Of a stretch of DNA of 30,589 nt, positions 1-9,889 are shown piece by piece. The first letter of the stretch is position 1. The number at the start of each line of letters is the position of its first letter. Location: positions 1 to 30,589 of the forward strand of contig LXFE01000750.1 in assembly GCA_001929475.1 (NCBI GenBank), written 5' to 3'. The notes below the pieces were generated by a model that did no database searches, was not told the DNA's origin, and saw only the letters and a list, made by a program, of their open reading frames with translations. Made by a program: the position numbers and the translations under genes. The DNA comes from Neolecta irregularis DAH-3 (taxonomy: Eukaryota; Ascomycota; Neolectomycetes; Neolectales; Neolectaceae).

Positions 1-2757
1 GACGCCCACAGCTTGTGGCGCCCTCTATGTCTCATCTTGGGTTTGCCGTTGTGTGGGGGCGGTGGGGACTTGATAGTGCCCACAAACAACGTTATATTCC
101 CAAGATGAAAAGACTTTTCTCTTTTTCTCATCATAAAATAGCAGTTCTATCTCTTCGATTTGCAAACTGGCTCTAAAGATTTACCACTTACGAAGTAGCG
201 ATTGTTAAATTGAGAGGGATGGAACAATCGCGGATTTTGTTTCGAATCGTACTCCAAAGATTCAGCCAAACCCAGATTTAGGGAATTTGTGATGATGACA
301 GCATATGGAAGCATCCATTTACGTATTAATCAACTGATTACATCAGTAAACATTCTCATCCCTTCTAACGGAAAACATTGCAATGCCCTGTTTTTCTGTT
401 TAACTTTCTGTGCGGAAGTCAAGAGGGATGACTCATCCTGCGTCGAACTTGAGTGTGGGCCAAGACTAAGTTTTTGAACTTGATTGTCACTCATGATTGG
501 TTTAGATAGGTTTGACCTAAGAATAAGACCGAATAAACGTGTAAGCATTGAAGTCCGAGTACGAATAAGACTAGCATTATTGAAAACTAGCCTAAGTGAA
601 CTTGATTTAGGCTAGGTATAGCCCACTATCTACTTCATATACTTGTGATTCCAATTGCCGTAATATTATGGCAAGCCTTCCTCCACTATGGTAAGGTTTA
701 CCAAGGGGTATATTCTTACAACATGACATTACAAGCGTAAGATACCCCCGTCCCCTACGAGGATCTTTAGCTATCATTTGAGATAGATGTTCGAATTACT
801 TCGAGACTATCCATTTGAGGCACTGCATCCTTAATGGGGCGCACAATGGCCAACACAAAAAGACCTCGTGGAAAATGATTGTCCAAGACTACTCTCTCCT
901 TGATACGTTGCACGATCAAGAGAAAACACGACATGAATAATTACATCATTCAATTCAAGTGGCCTAGAACCATGTCTAGCCATTGATAAATATGATGACT
1001 TATATAGTCTTGGCTAGTTCTGATTAGGCGGCAGTTCAAGTTCAAGGAGCGGCCAGGCCAGGAAATTATTATCACGTGAAGAGATACAGATATTTGATGG
1101 ACATAATTCGACTTTTTGTTTTTATCCTAGAATACTAAAGGTAATTCAATCATGATTTCATTTTCATTTCCTTTTTTTAGGTTTGTAAGATCATGGGTCG
1201 TCTTACGTCGGTTAGGGCGACCCATTTAATGAACAGTACGTAATGTAATCTCATTTCTGCAATGCCATCAATATCAGATAAGATTAGATAATCACATTTG
1301 ATTAAACAAATTTTCTTTTGAATTCATTACTACAAGGGCTGTAGGACTATAAAGCATGCTATCTCGTACAGCGGTAGGTAATATATGGTATAAAAACAAT
1401 AGTACCTCACAGATGATAAATGTTTTCTTAAGTTAGGACAAGACAGTCGCTAACCATTTGAATACTTTTTATCATTGACTAAGATAAAAGGTTTTTACAA
1501 CAAGAATTAACAATTGGAACACCCAGATAAGCCTTTGGAATCAGTTCAACCATTAGTCGTAACCCTAGCCCTAACTTTAGTGGTAGTTTTTTCGGATTTA
1601 GAGTGACTCCCTTTTACAACCTAAATGCCTCTATCGGAAAATATAGCAATAAGTTTTCTCAGATGAAGGCATTTAAAGGCTACCTGATGGAGTGTTGGAT
1701 GAATTTGTCTCTTGCAGCTCACTATGCAAATTTCCGCTAGATCCTTGAGCAATCGTTACCCGACTATGTAGGTTGCTTTTGTAGACCTGCCACGTTTAAT
1801 TATGAATATTAGGGTAGCCAGCCTGAGCCTGAATGAGGAGATGTATCCACTTGTGTTCTCATTCTACCTCATTATCTCCTTAACCTCCTAATCGGCAGAC
1901 TCCCTAAACTTGATTTCGAGTTATCACTTTTTCCTTTATAGATTGTAGTATGTTTTGAGGGATTGTTGGGCATCTGCATATTGGATGCATGGAAAGAAAT
2001 CGGGTAACAGATACAGCATGAAGCCTGCTCTCAACTCGAAAACCTCACAACAAGCATGCAAAGCATTAGAAACCCTTGAAGGCTGCAAGGTTAAAAGAGC
2101 CCGAGCTTTCTAAATGTGGCAGTCGGCCTATTTAGTGCCCTCTGCTCTAAGGTTTATTTTAGTCTTCGTAGTACTCTGGAAAAAGAAAAGCCTAAACGCG
2201 TTTTCCAGATTGTGATGTCATCCATTTCGGTACAAGCCAGACTCTTTTGAGAGCCCCGTAGTACTATACCCAGTATGATTAAGCGAAAGTAACTTCTTCA
2301 TCCATGTTGGTTGGTACGTCTGATTGGTACTCCTGGATTTAAAGCTAAGGAATATGACATTAGTCAGAATAGCTGTCTAAGCGTAGAACAACGACCATCT
2401 CACGGCGATGAGCAATATCTATTACAAAACTCAAGAATCATACCTGGTAGGCTAGTTATGAGAGGCGACATATTCAATAATCACCAGAGCGACAAGCATA
2501 AGGATATTTGTCAAAAATTAACCTTCAAGATCACAGAGTTAGAAAACTTGCGCTGCGTACCATTTACTTTCAAGGCCAAAATAAGATGTCGTGATGATGA
2601 ATGTCAGAGAATGTCTCAATAACAAGTTCAAGACCATAAATCTGTCGCATTCATACCTATAGCATGACAACCATATACCTCTCAAAAAGAATATGTCTCT
2701 AACCCAAACACTATAGATATAAACTACCACAAAGATCTATCCAAACCAAACAATTCA
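1..2757. other. Gene-poor AT-rich region
   Basis: No reading frame here shows a recognisable domain or the tiny-intron exon pattern of the real genes in this window. The longest open frame (2311-2622, plus, about 103 codons from a TTG) has no family resemblance I can see and is probably chance. The stretch 480-740 belongs to a dispersed repeat listed separately. The rest looks like decayed intergenic or transposon-derived sequence. Confidence 0.5.
480..740. repeat. Degenerate dispersed repeat, copy a
   Basis: This stretch shares ordered words with 7860-8110, 13835-14120 and 17540-17770. They are a 'taagNattgaag' block followed by 'gaataagac', then a 'tgaac...ctaggta' core, a 'ttgccgta' block and a 'ggggtata..cttacaac' block. 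The copies are strongly diverged. The length near 250 bp and single scattered copies would suit solo LTRs, but I see no clear terminal repeats or target-site duplications. Boundaries are approximate. Confidence 0.45.
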
Positions 2758-3901
2758 TCAACTGGAACTGCTGGAACAAGATCCTCCTGAACCTAAAATA
2801 ATCAACCTCAAGACAGGAGGACAAGCTTACCGCGTCGTTTATGCTTCTTCCTTTCTTTCCTTTCCTTCTTTTCCTTGTGTTTCCTCTCTTTTCTCTCCTC
2901 GCAATCTTGATCGGAACACGAATCCTCATGTTTATCCTTCTTATGTTTCTTTTCCTCATAGTGCTTATGTTTATCGCTTTTATGCTTTTCATCCTGATGA
3001 CTATGCTTTTCACCTGAATGATTATGCTGCTCGTGTTTATACTCCTCGCCGTGATATTTCTGCTCCGAATATTTATCCATCTCATTACTATGCTTATTGT
3101 CATTGGGGGGGCGAGTATCGACCTTGTGTAACTTATTACCCCCAAACTGGGAAATAGCTGCCTGTGCAAGCTGTCCTATTATGCCACCGACAGCGCCGCT
3201 GCTTTGCTGAGGGGGAATTGATGTGACAGGGTAGTGGTTACCACGTTCGGCTTGTGAATAAGAATTGGGAGGCGGGGAATATCCATCCTGGGGATAAGGA
3301 TTGGAGGGATCAAGGCCGAGAGACGCCGAATAACCTGAAGAATGCCCTGCGGGCGGAGTCGCGGTATAGGAATTTGAGGATGCTGGGTAGCCGGAAGAAT
3401 AGCCATCCGAACCACTATGAAGGGCATTTGGTGGGGCTGGATGGCCTGAGGAAGAGCCGCTCGGGGCAGCCTGAGAATAATAACTCGAAGACTCCGAATG
3501 GCCAGAGTAAGGGAGGGACGATTTTTGTTGGTTCTCTGCGACGTATGCACCGTACGATGTTGCAGCAGATTTACCTGTATGTTTAGTATCTCTAGCTTGT
3601 TCATGGGATGAACCAGGATGGTAGGAAGTGGGATTTGCGTGAGGGGGTTTGGTGCAAAATGGAGGTGCATCGTTCTGGGAAAAATAGGCAGGGGGAGACT
3701 GACTGGAGGGGAAAGAGCCGCTCGGGGGGTCCCATTGAGACTTTCCGGTCGCAGTATTGACTAGAGGTCAGGGTGGGTTGGAGGAACAGATATACCGTAG
3801 AACGGTATTTGGCGGTGGTTGTCAAATTGCTGCCAGGTCAGTCAGAGAGAGAGACAATGGAGTTTCACCTCTATCCAACCAAGAGGAAGTTGCAACGCCA
3901 T
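2758..3901 (-). CDS. WW-domain protein with Tyr/Pro/Ser-rich middle and Lys/His-rich tail
   Basis: Four exons on the minus strand: 3901-3869, 3829-3796, 3760-2831 and 2792-2758 (343 aa; introns 39, 35 and 38 nt). Splicing the first three rebuilds an N-terminal WW domain. It has the LPxGW start (LPLGW, residues 4-8), a central FY pair, NTATGKSQW and the terminal WDPP. WW domains bind proline-rich peptides, so a scaffold or adaptor role is the family expectation. The middle is rich in Tyr, Ser, Pro and Gly, with repeated SSGY-type units. The last 90 residues or so are dominated by Lys, His, Glu and Asp. The last intron removes an early stop and gives a Gly/Ser-rich end. Exon 3 has no internal ATG before 3080, so the 5' exons are needed to supply a start. 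It lies 293 bp downstream of BRX1 on the same strand. The partner and process are unknown. Confidence 0.8.
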
Positions 3902-4194
3902 TGGTGGAGCAATATGGAGGGGCGACCTGCATTTTATGTGAGAGCGGAGTTGGAAACAGGAATGGGAGTGGGGTGGTCACATGAAACGACGTGCTCGTAA
4001 GTCGTAATGGGCCGATTGGGCATTCGTCTTAGGAGCACCAGCCTCACCTGTTGCAAATATTCTCATGTAGAAATCTGAATCCAGGTCACTTGTAGCACTC
4101 ACGCAATGTACCATAGGCCTGAGAATTTCAATGATTCATAAACAGATATAATGTTGCAACACCACATCCGGGGGCAGTAAGTTGTTCATAATAA

Positions 4195-5080
4195 TCAAGC
4201 AAATAAAACCTCGTTTGAGAGAGGATCAATCTCCAATTTTGTTTTCATCTTCTTCACCTTGCGTTTCACCCCATCCTCCACTCGCCCACGATACCTATCA
4301 CTCTTTTGAACCTTCATCAAAGCCCGAACCTACAATTAGTCGATGTACCGTACGTAGAAGACACACCTGATTAGGACTTACAAACTCCTTGTTTTCAAAA
4401 ATAACTGGCCCCGAAAAAGATCCTTCAAGGATACATATCGGCGTCATCACGAAACGTGGTCCAATTTCAAGCAAACTCATCCCGTCCTCCTTCTCCACGA
4501 TCTGGTAATGACGAACCCAAATCTTCCCATCGGCCAAAGTAAACGAAACTGTCCGGTCAATATACTTTTTAGCCCGTTTGTGTCCTTTAGGAGTTGAAAA
4601 TACGTTCACCAAAATTTCTTTAATCACTCCCAAATATTTCGTCGAGCCTTCAAAATTCAGATCAAACGATAAAATCGCGCGAGAGCCTTTTATCGCATTG
4701 CCAATCATGTTTAACTCTTCCATTGTATGTATATTTTCCACATGAAATTTAACAGTTGGCCCCGTGTTTTCCGCTGTCAGGCAAGACCCGGCCATCCACA
4801 CGTACAAATCGCGTTTCTTCCTTCCTTCAAAATATACAATATTAGAGCATTCATGTAAATCGGCGATCTCGACTAGATGATGTAACTTTGATTTCGAGTC
4901 GAATTTGCAGTCTTTTTTTGAGTTGGGAAGCAGACTGTGAAAGTCGTTCAGTAAATGGCGGTGACGGTACGTAATTCCTCGCGATGATAGCAGCAATGTC
5001 TTTTCTTTCGTCGGAAAGGAAGGCGGAGAGTCTTCGGGTTCTGGTGAGCGGCGTTTTTGGAGATTGTAGAGGGTTGCCAT
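4195..5080 (-). CDS. BRX1: Ribosome biogenesis protein BRX1 (Brix domain)
   Basis: Two exons, 5080-4367 and 4329-4195, with a 37-nt intron (282 aa). BRX1 is a nucleolar factor for 60S subunit assembly. Family blocks visible in order are LSSRGITYRHRHLL, KFDSKSKL, SNIVYFEGRK, KFHVENIHTMEELN, GSRAILSFD, PKGHKRAKKYIDRT, IWVRHYQI, EIGPRFVMTPI, EGSFSGP and FVSPNQ. Without splicing, the frame after SPNQ runs to an unrelated end. With splicing it gives the standard BRX1 finish, including KVQKSDRYRGRVE. I chose the ATG at 5080 because MATLYNL resembles the usual start; an in-frame ATG at 5098 would add six residues. The family is single-copy and essential in fungi. Confidence 0.96.
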
Positions 5081-5529
5081 GAAGATGTATGATTTCAAAT
5101 GAGTGGAAAATTTTATTTTTAGGTGTCGTGGGTTATCACGAGATTCATATCAAAAAGAAAAATCATGTTAATGAAAGAAATACCAATAAATTGCCCAGTT
5201 AGTTATATCGCTGCCTTCCTTAAGATTGCAGAATCAGTCCTGCTCAACGGGAAATTGAGACAAGTCCGAAGCTGAGATAGAACTATAATAAAGAAGAAAG
5301 GAACAGGTGATGGCGTTGTCACTCTCACATTGGGGAGATAATTCTTCTTAGCTAACGTGTCATCCTTCTCCGGCAGGGATATTAGATCTAAGGGCCCCAA
5401 TAGTGGCTGTTTACAATCAACTTCCTCCCATCAAGGGTTTGAAAGAAGAGAATAAAGTGACTCTCAGTCATTGTTTTCAATGGGCCGGCGGTAGCACGTG
5501 AGAATAGATAGTATGAACAATTATATTAT

Positions 5530-5810
5530 TCTTCTATCCCGCTGCAATTTACCTCGCCCTGCTGCGCTACACCCTCTTTTTCTTCCACTTTGTCTCCAAC
5601 CGGTACTTAAACGCCCTGCCCATAGCGCGGATGGGGATGAAGGCGAGACAGCGTAGGTTGGTGTCTGCAGGCCGCAGCAACAAGTTGCGCAGGGCACCCG
5701 AGTGAGACAGTGCGCTCCAAGCTGCCACTCGAGCACTACGCTGTCTGCCGACTCGGTCGTCAACTGCACCTGTTGCAGGCACTGCTGCTGACCCTGCAGG
5801 CTATTCCCGC
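5530..5810. other. GC-rich island with possible membrane-protein relic
   Basis: GC content jumps sharply above the AT-rich flanks. On the plus strand an open frame without its own ATG reads as a hydrophobic, membrane-like segment (LFFYPAAIYLALLRYTLFFF) followed by a basic stretch. A shifted frame continues a protein-like stretch with the core LHLLQALLLTLQAIPAG. This could be a fragment of a captured or decayed gene, or non-coding transposon cargo. I recognise no family. A second GC-rich island at 9890-10275 sits in mirror-image position beyond the other arm of the inverted repeat. Confidence 0.35.
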
Positions 5811-5944
5811 TGGGCTAACGTACATTTCATGAAAGTCTTCGAGAACATACTGCTAAGATTGCAATCGCCACTCTACAATCTGCTACTCCAAATTTTAGGC
5901 AGTATCTCAATATTTAGCTCTTTGGAATTAGGGCTATAAATAGC

Positions 5945-5997
5945 TTCACCTGGGCTCATGGGCCGAGCTTTGGCCCATCTGCAACGCTGTGCTCACC
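5945..5997 (-). mobile_element. GGGCC-rich probable hAT-like transposon end
   Basis: Read on the minus strand, this begins with a GTTGCAGATGGGCC block and carries further GGGCC/GGCCC units. It resembles the GTTGGCAATGGGCC block at 9746-9765. GGGCC-rich subterminal repeats next to a short terminal motif fit hAT-superfamily ends, but no target-site duplication was identified. The class assignment is inference. Confidence 0.3.
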
Positions 5998-6227
5998 CTC
6001 TGGATATTAATGTGTCAATTTCAGTTTACCCGAAAGCCACCAAAACCTGACACCAATCGACCGGCTAAATGCAATATTTGTACCCGTTTGTTGCAAATTT
6101 TGAAATGGGTCTCTCTGGGCTCTTAGGTCTACGTCAAGTTCTGGAAATCATAGGCTCGCAACCCGTATCCCAGTTAGAACATATGGGGAGGATATAATCG
6201 TGGACGGTGGCCAGATGTGAGCGTTGG

Positions 6228-6313
6228 GTGTCCGGACTTGCCGTTCAGGAGGCTTCACTGGAGATATACGATCGCGATTCAGTGGATAAAGGCAACTACG
6301 TATATTCTTGCTC
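6228..6313 (-). repeat. Inverted repeat arm 1 (86 bp), partner at 9657-9742
   Basis: The reverse complement of this stretch aligns without gaps to 9657-9742. I count about 14 mismatches in 86 positions, including an identical 14-base end, GCAAGTCCGGACAC. Similarity fades over a further 20 or so bases on the far side. The two arms point in opposite directions and bracket the secreted-protein genes at 6832-9297. Confidence 0.8.
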
Positions 6314-6350
6314 CGGGTTGGCCTGGCTTGCTAATCAGGCCAGGCCTTAC

Positions 6351-6566
6351 TTATAGAAGAATGGCATCTGCGCTTCCTTGTCTCTGTTTGCCTCCATTCC
6401 TACCTCTCGGGTGGCAAAGCTTGTAACAGTCCTGATTTGGCTCGGTGGTACTGCTTGCCACAGTCGGGGTGCTTTCTTCTGTGTCGACGTCAGTGAATGC
6501 TGAACCGTTGGGTTGAGCCATGGTGACTTGGAAGGGTGGTGCCAGTGCGGCCTGATCGTGGGGCAT
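6351..6566 (-). other. Open frame of uncertain status, Ser/Thr-rich N-terminus
   Basis: A 71-codon minus-strand frame with a Thr/Ser/Asp-rich stretch (FTDVDTEESTPTVASSTTEP). This is the kind of low-complexity leader often found before the zinc finger in fungal hAT transposases. No BED finger or catalytic region follows, and it overlaps nothing recognisable. It may be a transposase remnant belonging to the nearby GGGCC-rich end, or chance. Confidence 0.2.
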
Positions 6567-6831
6567 GATTAAGTCCCCACATCAGAATTGTGTCTACCGT
6601 TCCTTATTGAGATATCTCAGGTGCTCCCCTATTGTGTTGGAATCTGCTTGACTCAGACAGTTTCAGAGGTCATCGATGGATCGAAAAAGTCTCTTCAATT
6701 AATAAACACTTCTCTCGCCTGTCATATTTCCCAATCATATTTGTCAAAAACTCATCAGAGCGAGCCCCTAACTTAAAGAGCACTCAGGGCCCATTTTTCT
6801 TTTCACTGTCAATAATAGCATCAATAGCAAC

Positions 6832-7788
6832 ATGCAGAAAAAGTTTGCACTCCTGGCTTTCTACTCGCTCTGTCGATCCGTGCCTGTCATCATCTCAGAC
6901 GAACTCTACGGCTCTGATTTCAGCCCTTTCAGCGACGATGATGGCTATGATTCGAATTTTGACACGATTCTCAATACCAAAGTTGTATGGAATGCAAAAA
7001 GCCTTGGTGAACTTGCTACACGATATCAAAATAAGCTGGACAATGCTGTCATTCAATCACATACTGCAGATACGAAGACTCAATCAGGAACGGATCAAGA
7101 TATACTTGTGGGTGATCTTGATACCAGCGAAAGCAAGGCTCCAGTACGAACAGCTGGTTCCAAAAGAATTCCAGTCAAGGATGACTATTTCGCCACTGGC
7201 AACCCTAACGTCGAAGCTGGGTTCGCAAGTGGCAAACAAGGAGCTGGTCTCCGTAAATTCGAGATTGAAGAAAATTACATTCCTATCATCGACCCTACCG
7301 TCGATTACTTCAGCAAATTAAGTACGGAAGAACTAGCCAATCTTGACGACAAACTCGTCAAAGAATGGACTGAACTAGCGGAAGACGTAAAAGACATAGC
7401 CGCAGTAGATAAAGGAATCTACGAAGAAAGAATAAAACAACTCCAAAAAATCGCCGTTGAAAGATGGGTTATCCGCGGTATCATAGGAGGTTTATTTTCC
7501 TCTGCTAAACTCCTCGCAAAAGTTAATATTGCGTCGTTAATTTCATTCCAAGATAATCAGTCCAACACCCGAGAAATTTGGCGAAGTATAGACGAAATTT
7601 TTGACGGATCTTCGAGAAAATTAGCTTCCAAAATCTCTCAATACGAGGGACTCCAAAGTTTCCCGGAAAATGAAATCCGCAACTGGTGTACAGCAAAGGT
7701 TGTGGATGGAGGTTCTACAGTTGGCCAAATGGCTTGCCGTGTTTGGAAATTCATGACTTGGCAGAAAGATGAGTCAGCGGAAGAGTGA
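6832..7788 (+). CDS. Predicted secreted protein of unknown function
   Basis: A single 318-codon exon starting with a hydrophobic signal-like leader (MQKKFALLAFYSLCRSVPV), followed by an acidic Asp/Ser-rich stretch around residues 23-45. The middle is charged and helix-like (around residues 165-215, IDPTVDYFSKLSTEELANLD and on). It has two Cys near the C-terminus (WCTAKV and MACRVW), which could form a disulfide. There is no transmembrane segment after the leader and no domain I recognise. The length and even composition argue for a real gene. It sits between two arms of an inverted repeat, next to another secreted-type locus, in the repeat-rich half of the window. An effector-like role is an inference from secretion and context only. 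Confidence 0.75.
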   Translation: MQKKFALLAFYSLCRSVPVIISDELYGSDFSPFSDDDGYDSNFDTILNTKVVWNAKSLGELATRYQNKLDNAVIQSHTADTKTQSGTDQDILVGDLDTSESKAPVRTAGSKRIPVKDDYFATGNPNVEAGFASGKQGAGLRKFEIEENYIPIIDPTVDYFSKLSTEELANLDDKLVKEWTELAEDVKDIAAVDKGIYEERIKQLQKIAVERWVIRGIIGGLFSSAKLLAKVNIASLISFQDNQSNTREIWRSIDEIFDGSSRKLASKISQYEGLQSFPENEIRNWCTAKVVDGGSTVGQMACRVWKFMTWQKDESAEE

Positions 7789-7859
7789 GAATAGTTTTCA
7801 CAATGTTAGTTATGTACATTTTAATGTGATTAGAATTTGTTTGTTGAAATTTTGAAATC

Positions 7860-8110
7860 CTCATCTGTAAGGATATACCCTTCTGGTATACCTTAAGACT
7901 CGATTTTATTCTAACCAAAGTGTGTGAACTTCATATACAGGGCATACCTCCTAAGTATGTGAACTTGGTTAGGTACACGTGATCCTACAAGACTATATAC
8001 CCCAAATATTAATGTCCGTAAATAAGATAATGTCTTCATGTGTATGGTAAAAACTATTGTTCTTACATCTAGTGTTAAGGTTACATCATCTGTAGGCTCA
8101 TTTCTCATTG
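7860..8110. repeat. Degenerate dispersed repeat, copy b
   Basis: Shares the 'tgtgaacttggttaggta' core and neighbouring 'gatatacccttctggtata' and 'ctatatacc' elements with the copies at 480-740, 13835-14120 and 17540-17770. This is the most diverged of the four. Boundaries are approximate. Confidence 0.35.
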
Positions 8111-8818
8111 GAAACACTAACCACGTCGATAATTAGTCAATCATCCTGTCAGATGTCCACGTCTCATGGGATTTCCCGCGCAGGTTCAAATCCTGCTTTG
8201 TTGCCAGAGTAACGTGAAGGTAGTTCAGGTTTATAGGGTAGAGGGGGCAAGGAAGTCTTGATAGTCTTGTTAATAGCAGCTCTGGCTGTAGAGCAATGCT
8301 CAATACCTCAGCACAAAAATCTATAAAACTGATGAGCGAGACTGAAACTGAAGCGAAGTAGACGGAAATTGCTTGCATGATGGGCAACGGAGTCATAAGA
8401 GCTGTCTCAGAGCAGGAAATCAATATGTAGGAAAAATGAGACTCAAAAGTAAGGAAAGGAAAAGTGGTACTTCCTCGTGATATACCCAGGCTCGAATGGC
8501 GCATGATCGGCCTGTAGGGCGAGCTTGGTAAATAATCAAAGAAAAGGCTTCAGACTTGACAATTTATTCTACCTAGTGATACAGAGGGACTCCATAGCTC
8601 CATATACACACTCCGCGGGACAACAAAGACATGGCTGAAGTCAACCCATGAGTCAGCCAACCACATTCCAAGTCAAGAGTGCTACCTAGGATCAATTTCC
8701 ATTAAAGGTCTCACTTTTGACCTGTGATTGAGTTGAGGACTGTTCAATTAGTAGGGTTTTTTCGACACATGGTTATCTTTATATAGCAAAATTCATAATT
8801 GTCAAGTCGATCACTAGA
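8111..8818. other. Intergenic region with a tRNA B-box-like hairpin
   Basis: No gene recognised. A T-arm-like stem-loop (GCAGG, TTCAAAT, CCTGC) lies near 8181-8197 and matches the pol III B-box consensus, but no cloverleaf can be built 5' of it. It may be a SINE or tRNA relic. The last 100 bp or so should contain the promoter of the 8819 locus. Confidence 0.4.
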
Positions 8819-9297
8819 ATGTTTGTGGTTCTTTCGTCGATTGGATTGCTTTGCTTTAGTTCAGCGGTCCCAGTTCAAACCGGAACAGCTGCGGTTATCG
8901 CTGTGGATGGGAGTAATACGCAGTTCGACCGAGACTTGCCATTCATCACGATCTACAATCCAAAGAAGACAATGACAAATGAAGTTGTTGCACTGTGGAA
9001 GATTTCCAACCGCGAGGAGAAATAGACAAATTTCAAACATTCGAGAAGAATATTGATGAAAAACTTGCACATCTCGCTTGTACACTTCTCGCGGAAAGGA
9101 ATACGAGTCTCTCAAGTATCCTTTCTATCAGTTACCTGTGGACATGATTCGAGATTGGTATACCATGAAATTTGCTGAGGAACTATATAATCTTCAAGAA
9201 GAACGGAAGTTGGCATGGAATGCAGCTGTCGTCAAGGCTATTGAGATACGCGAGAAGATCAGAGAGAAAATGGCAGCAGAAGATGATAGCCAGTAGG
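8819..9297 (+). pseudogene. Secreted small-protein gene, apparently frameshifted twice
   Basis: The ATG at 8819 opens a signal peptide (MFVVLSSIGLLCFSSAVPV) and about 50 more residues, then stops at 9023-9025. Coding character continues in the next frame (around DKFQTFEKNIDEKLAHLACT, to about 9100). It then continues in the third frame to the stop at 9295-9297, ending in a charged helix-like region (EIREKIREKMAAEDD). Three consecutive frames of protein-like sequence suggest two 1-nt indels in a gene of about 155 codons. I could not find short introns with good splice sites that would join all three. It is either a pseudogene or affected by sequence errors. No family recognised. Confidence 0.45.
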
Positions 9298-9656
9298 CTA
9301 AGCCCATTCCATCTTTTAAAAGTACCGGCGACATATTTGTTACTCTTGAGAACTCGGTGTTTCTCCACCTGCTAAATCCTGGTTAAATAATAACTTTCCA
9401 TTCTACAATTAATCGTTCCACTTCGGCCAATCTACGTGACTTGTAACTACCTGGAGAATCAGTGACCCTAGGTTAATAGATTTATACGCAGACTCCAGAA
9501 ATCTCATATTTATTCATGAGCAAGTTCTTTTGAAAGCAGAACGTTAAGACATCAAATGAGCTTGAACGAGACCGATAGTGTCGTATTAGACGAAAATCCT
9601 CAGTTTAGCATTTCTTTACGACACGCCTGACTTGGTTAGTAAGCGGGCTTTAACCG

Positions 9657-9742
9657 GAGCTAGAATATACATCGTTGCCTTTATCCAAAGGATCTCGATC
9701 GTATATTTCCACCTAACCCTCCTGAGCAGCAAGTCCGGACAC
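9657..9742 (+). repeat. Inverted repeat arm 2 (86 bp), partner at 6228-6313
   Basis: Ungapped match to the reverse complement of 6228-6313, with about 14 differences in 86. It is followed at once by the GGGCC-rich palindromic block and then a GC-rich island. That order (arm, GGGCC block, GC island) is mirrored on the other side of the enclosed genes. Confidence 0.8.
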
Positions 9743-9745
9743 GGT

Positions 9746-9865
9746 GTTGGCAATGGGCCATGGGCTTAGCCCGGCCCATTAAAAGCCCGCGGGCTTAGCC
9801 CATGGGCCGGGCTTTCTTCTTGGCCCGGCCCATCGGCCTATGGGCCTACTTGGGCCGAAACGGGC
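9746..9865 (+). mobile_element. GGGCC-rich palindromic block, probable hAT-like end or MITE
   Basis: Opens with GTTGGCAATGGGCC. It holds a perfect 12-bp inverted repeat (AGCCCGGCCCAT at 9768-9779 against 9802-9813) around a perfect 14-bp palindrome (9783-9796), then more GGGCC/GGCCC units up to 9865. The structure would fold into a strong cruciform. Dense GGGCC subterminal repeats suggest a hAT-type element; no transposase is present. Confidence 0.45.
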
Positions 9866-9889
9866 TTTTTCACGTGATATTCAATGATA

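Larger units (their letters stand above)
5081..6831. other. Repeat-rich gap between BRX1 and the secreted-protein gene
   Basis: No intact gene. Part of 5081-5520 is the presumed BRX1 promoter. The rest holds a GC-rich island (5530-5810), a GGGCC-rich probable transposon end (5945-5997), one arm of an inverted repeat pair (6228-6313) and an open frame on the minus strand (6566-6351). Each is listed on its own. Confidence 0.5.

Noticed and set aside
2311-2622. 103-codon plus-strand frame
   Set aside because: It needs a TTG start, has no signal peptide or domain, and has no nearby short introns leading to more coding sequence.
3179-3670. 163-codon minus-strand frame
   Set aside because: A shadow of the WW-domain gene exon 3. 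The alternative frame connects to both the WW domain and the Lys/His tail.
8133-8504. 123-codon minus-strand frame
   Set aside because: No ATG-led domain and no family resemblance; it lies over a tRNA-like hairpin and looks like chance.
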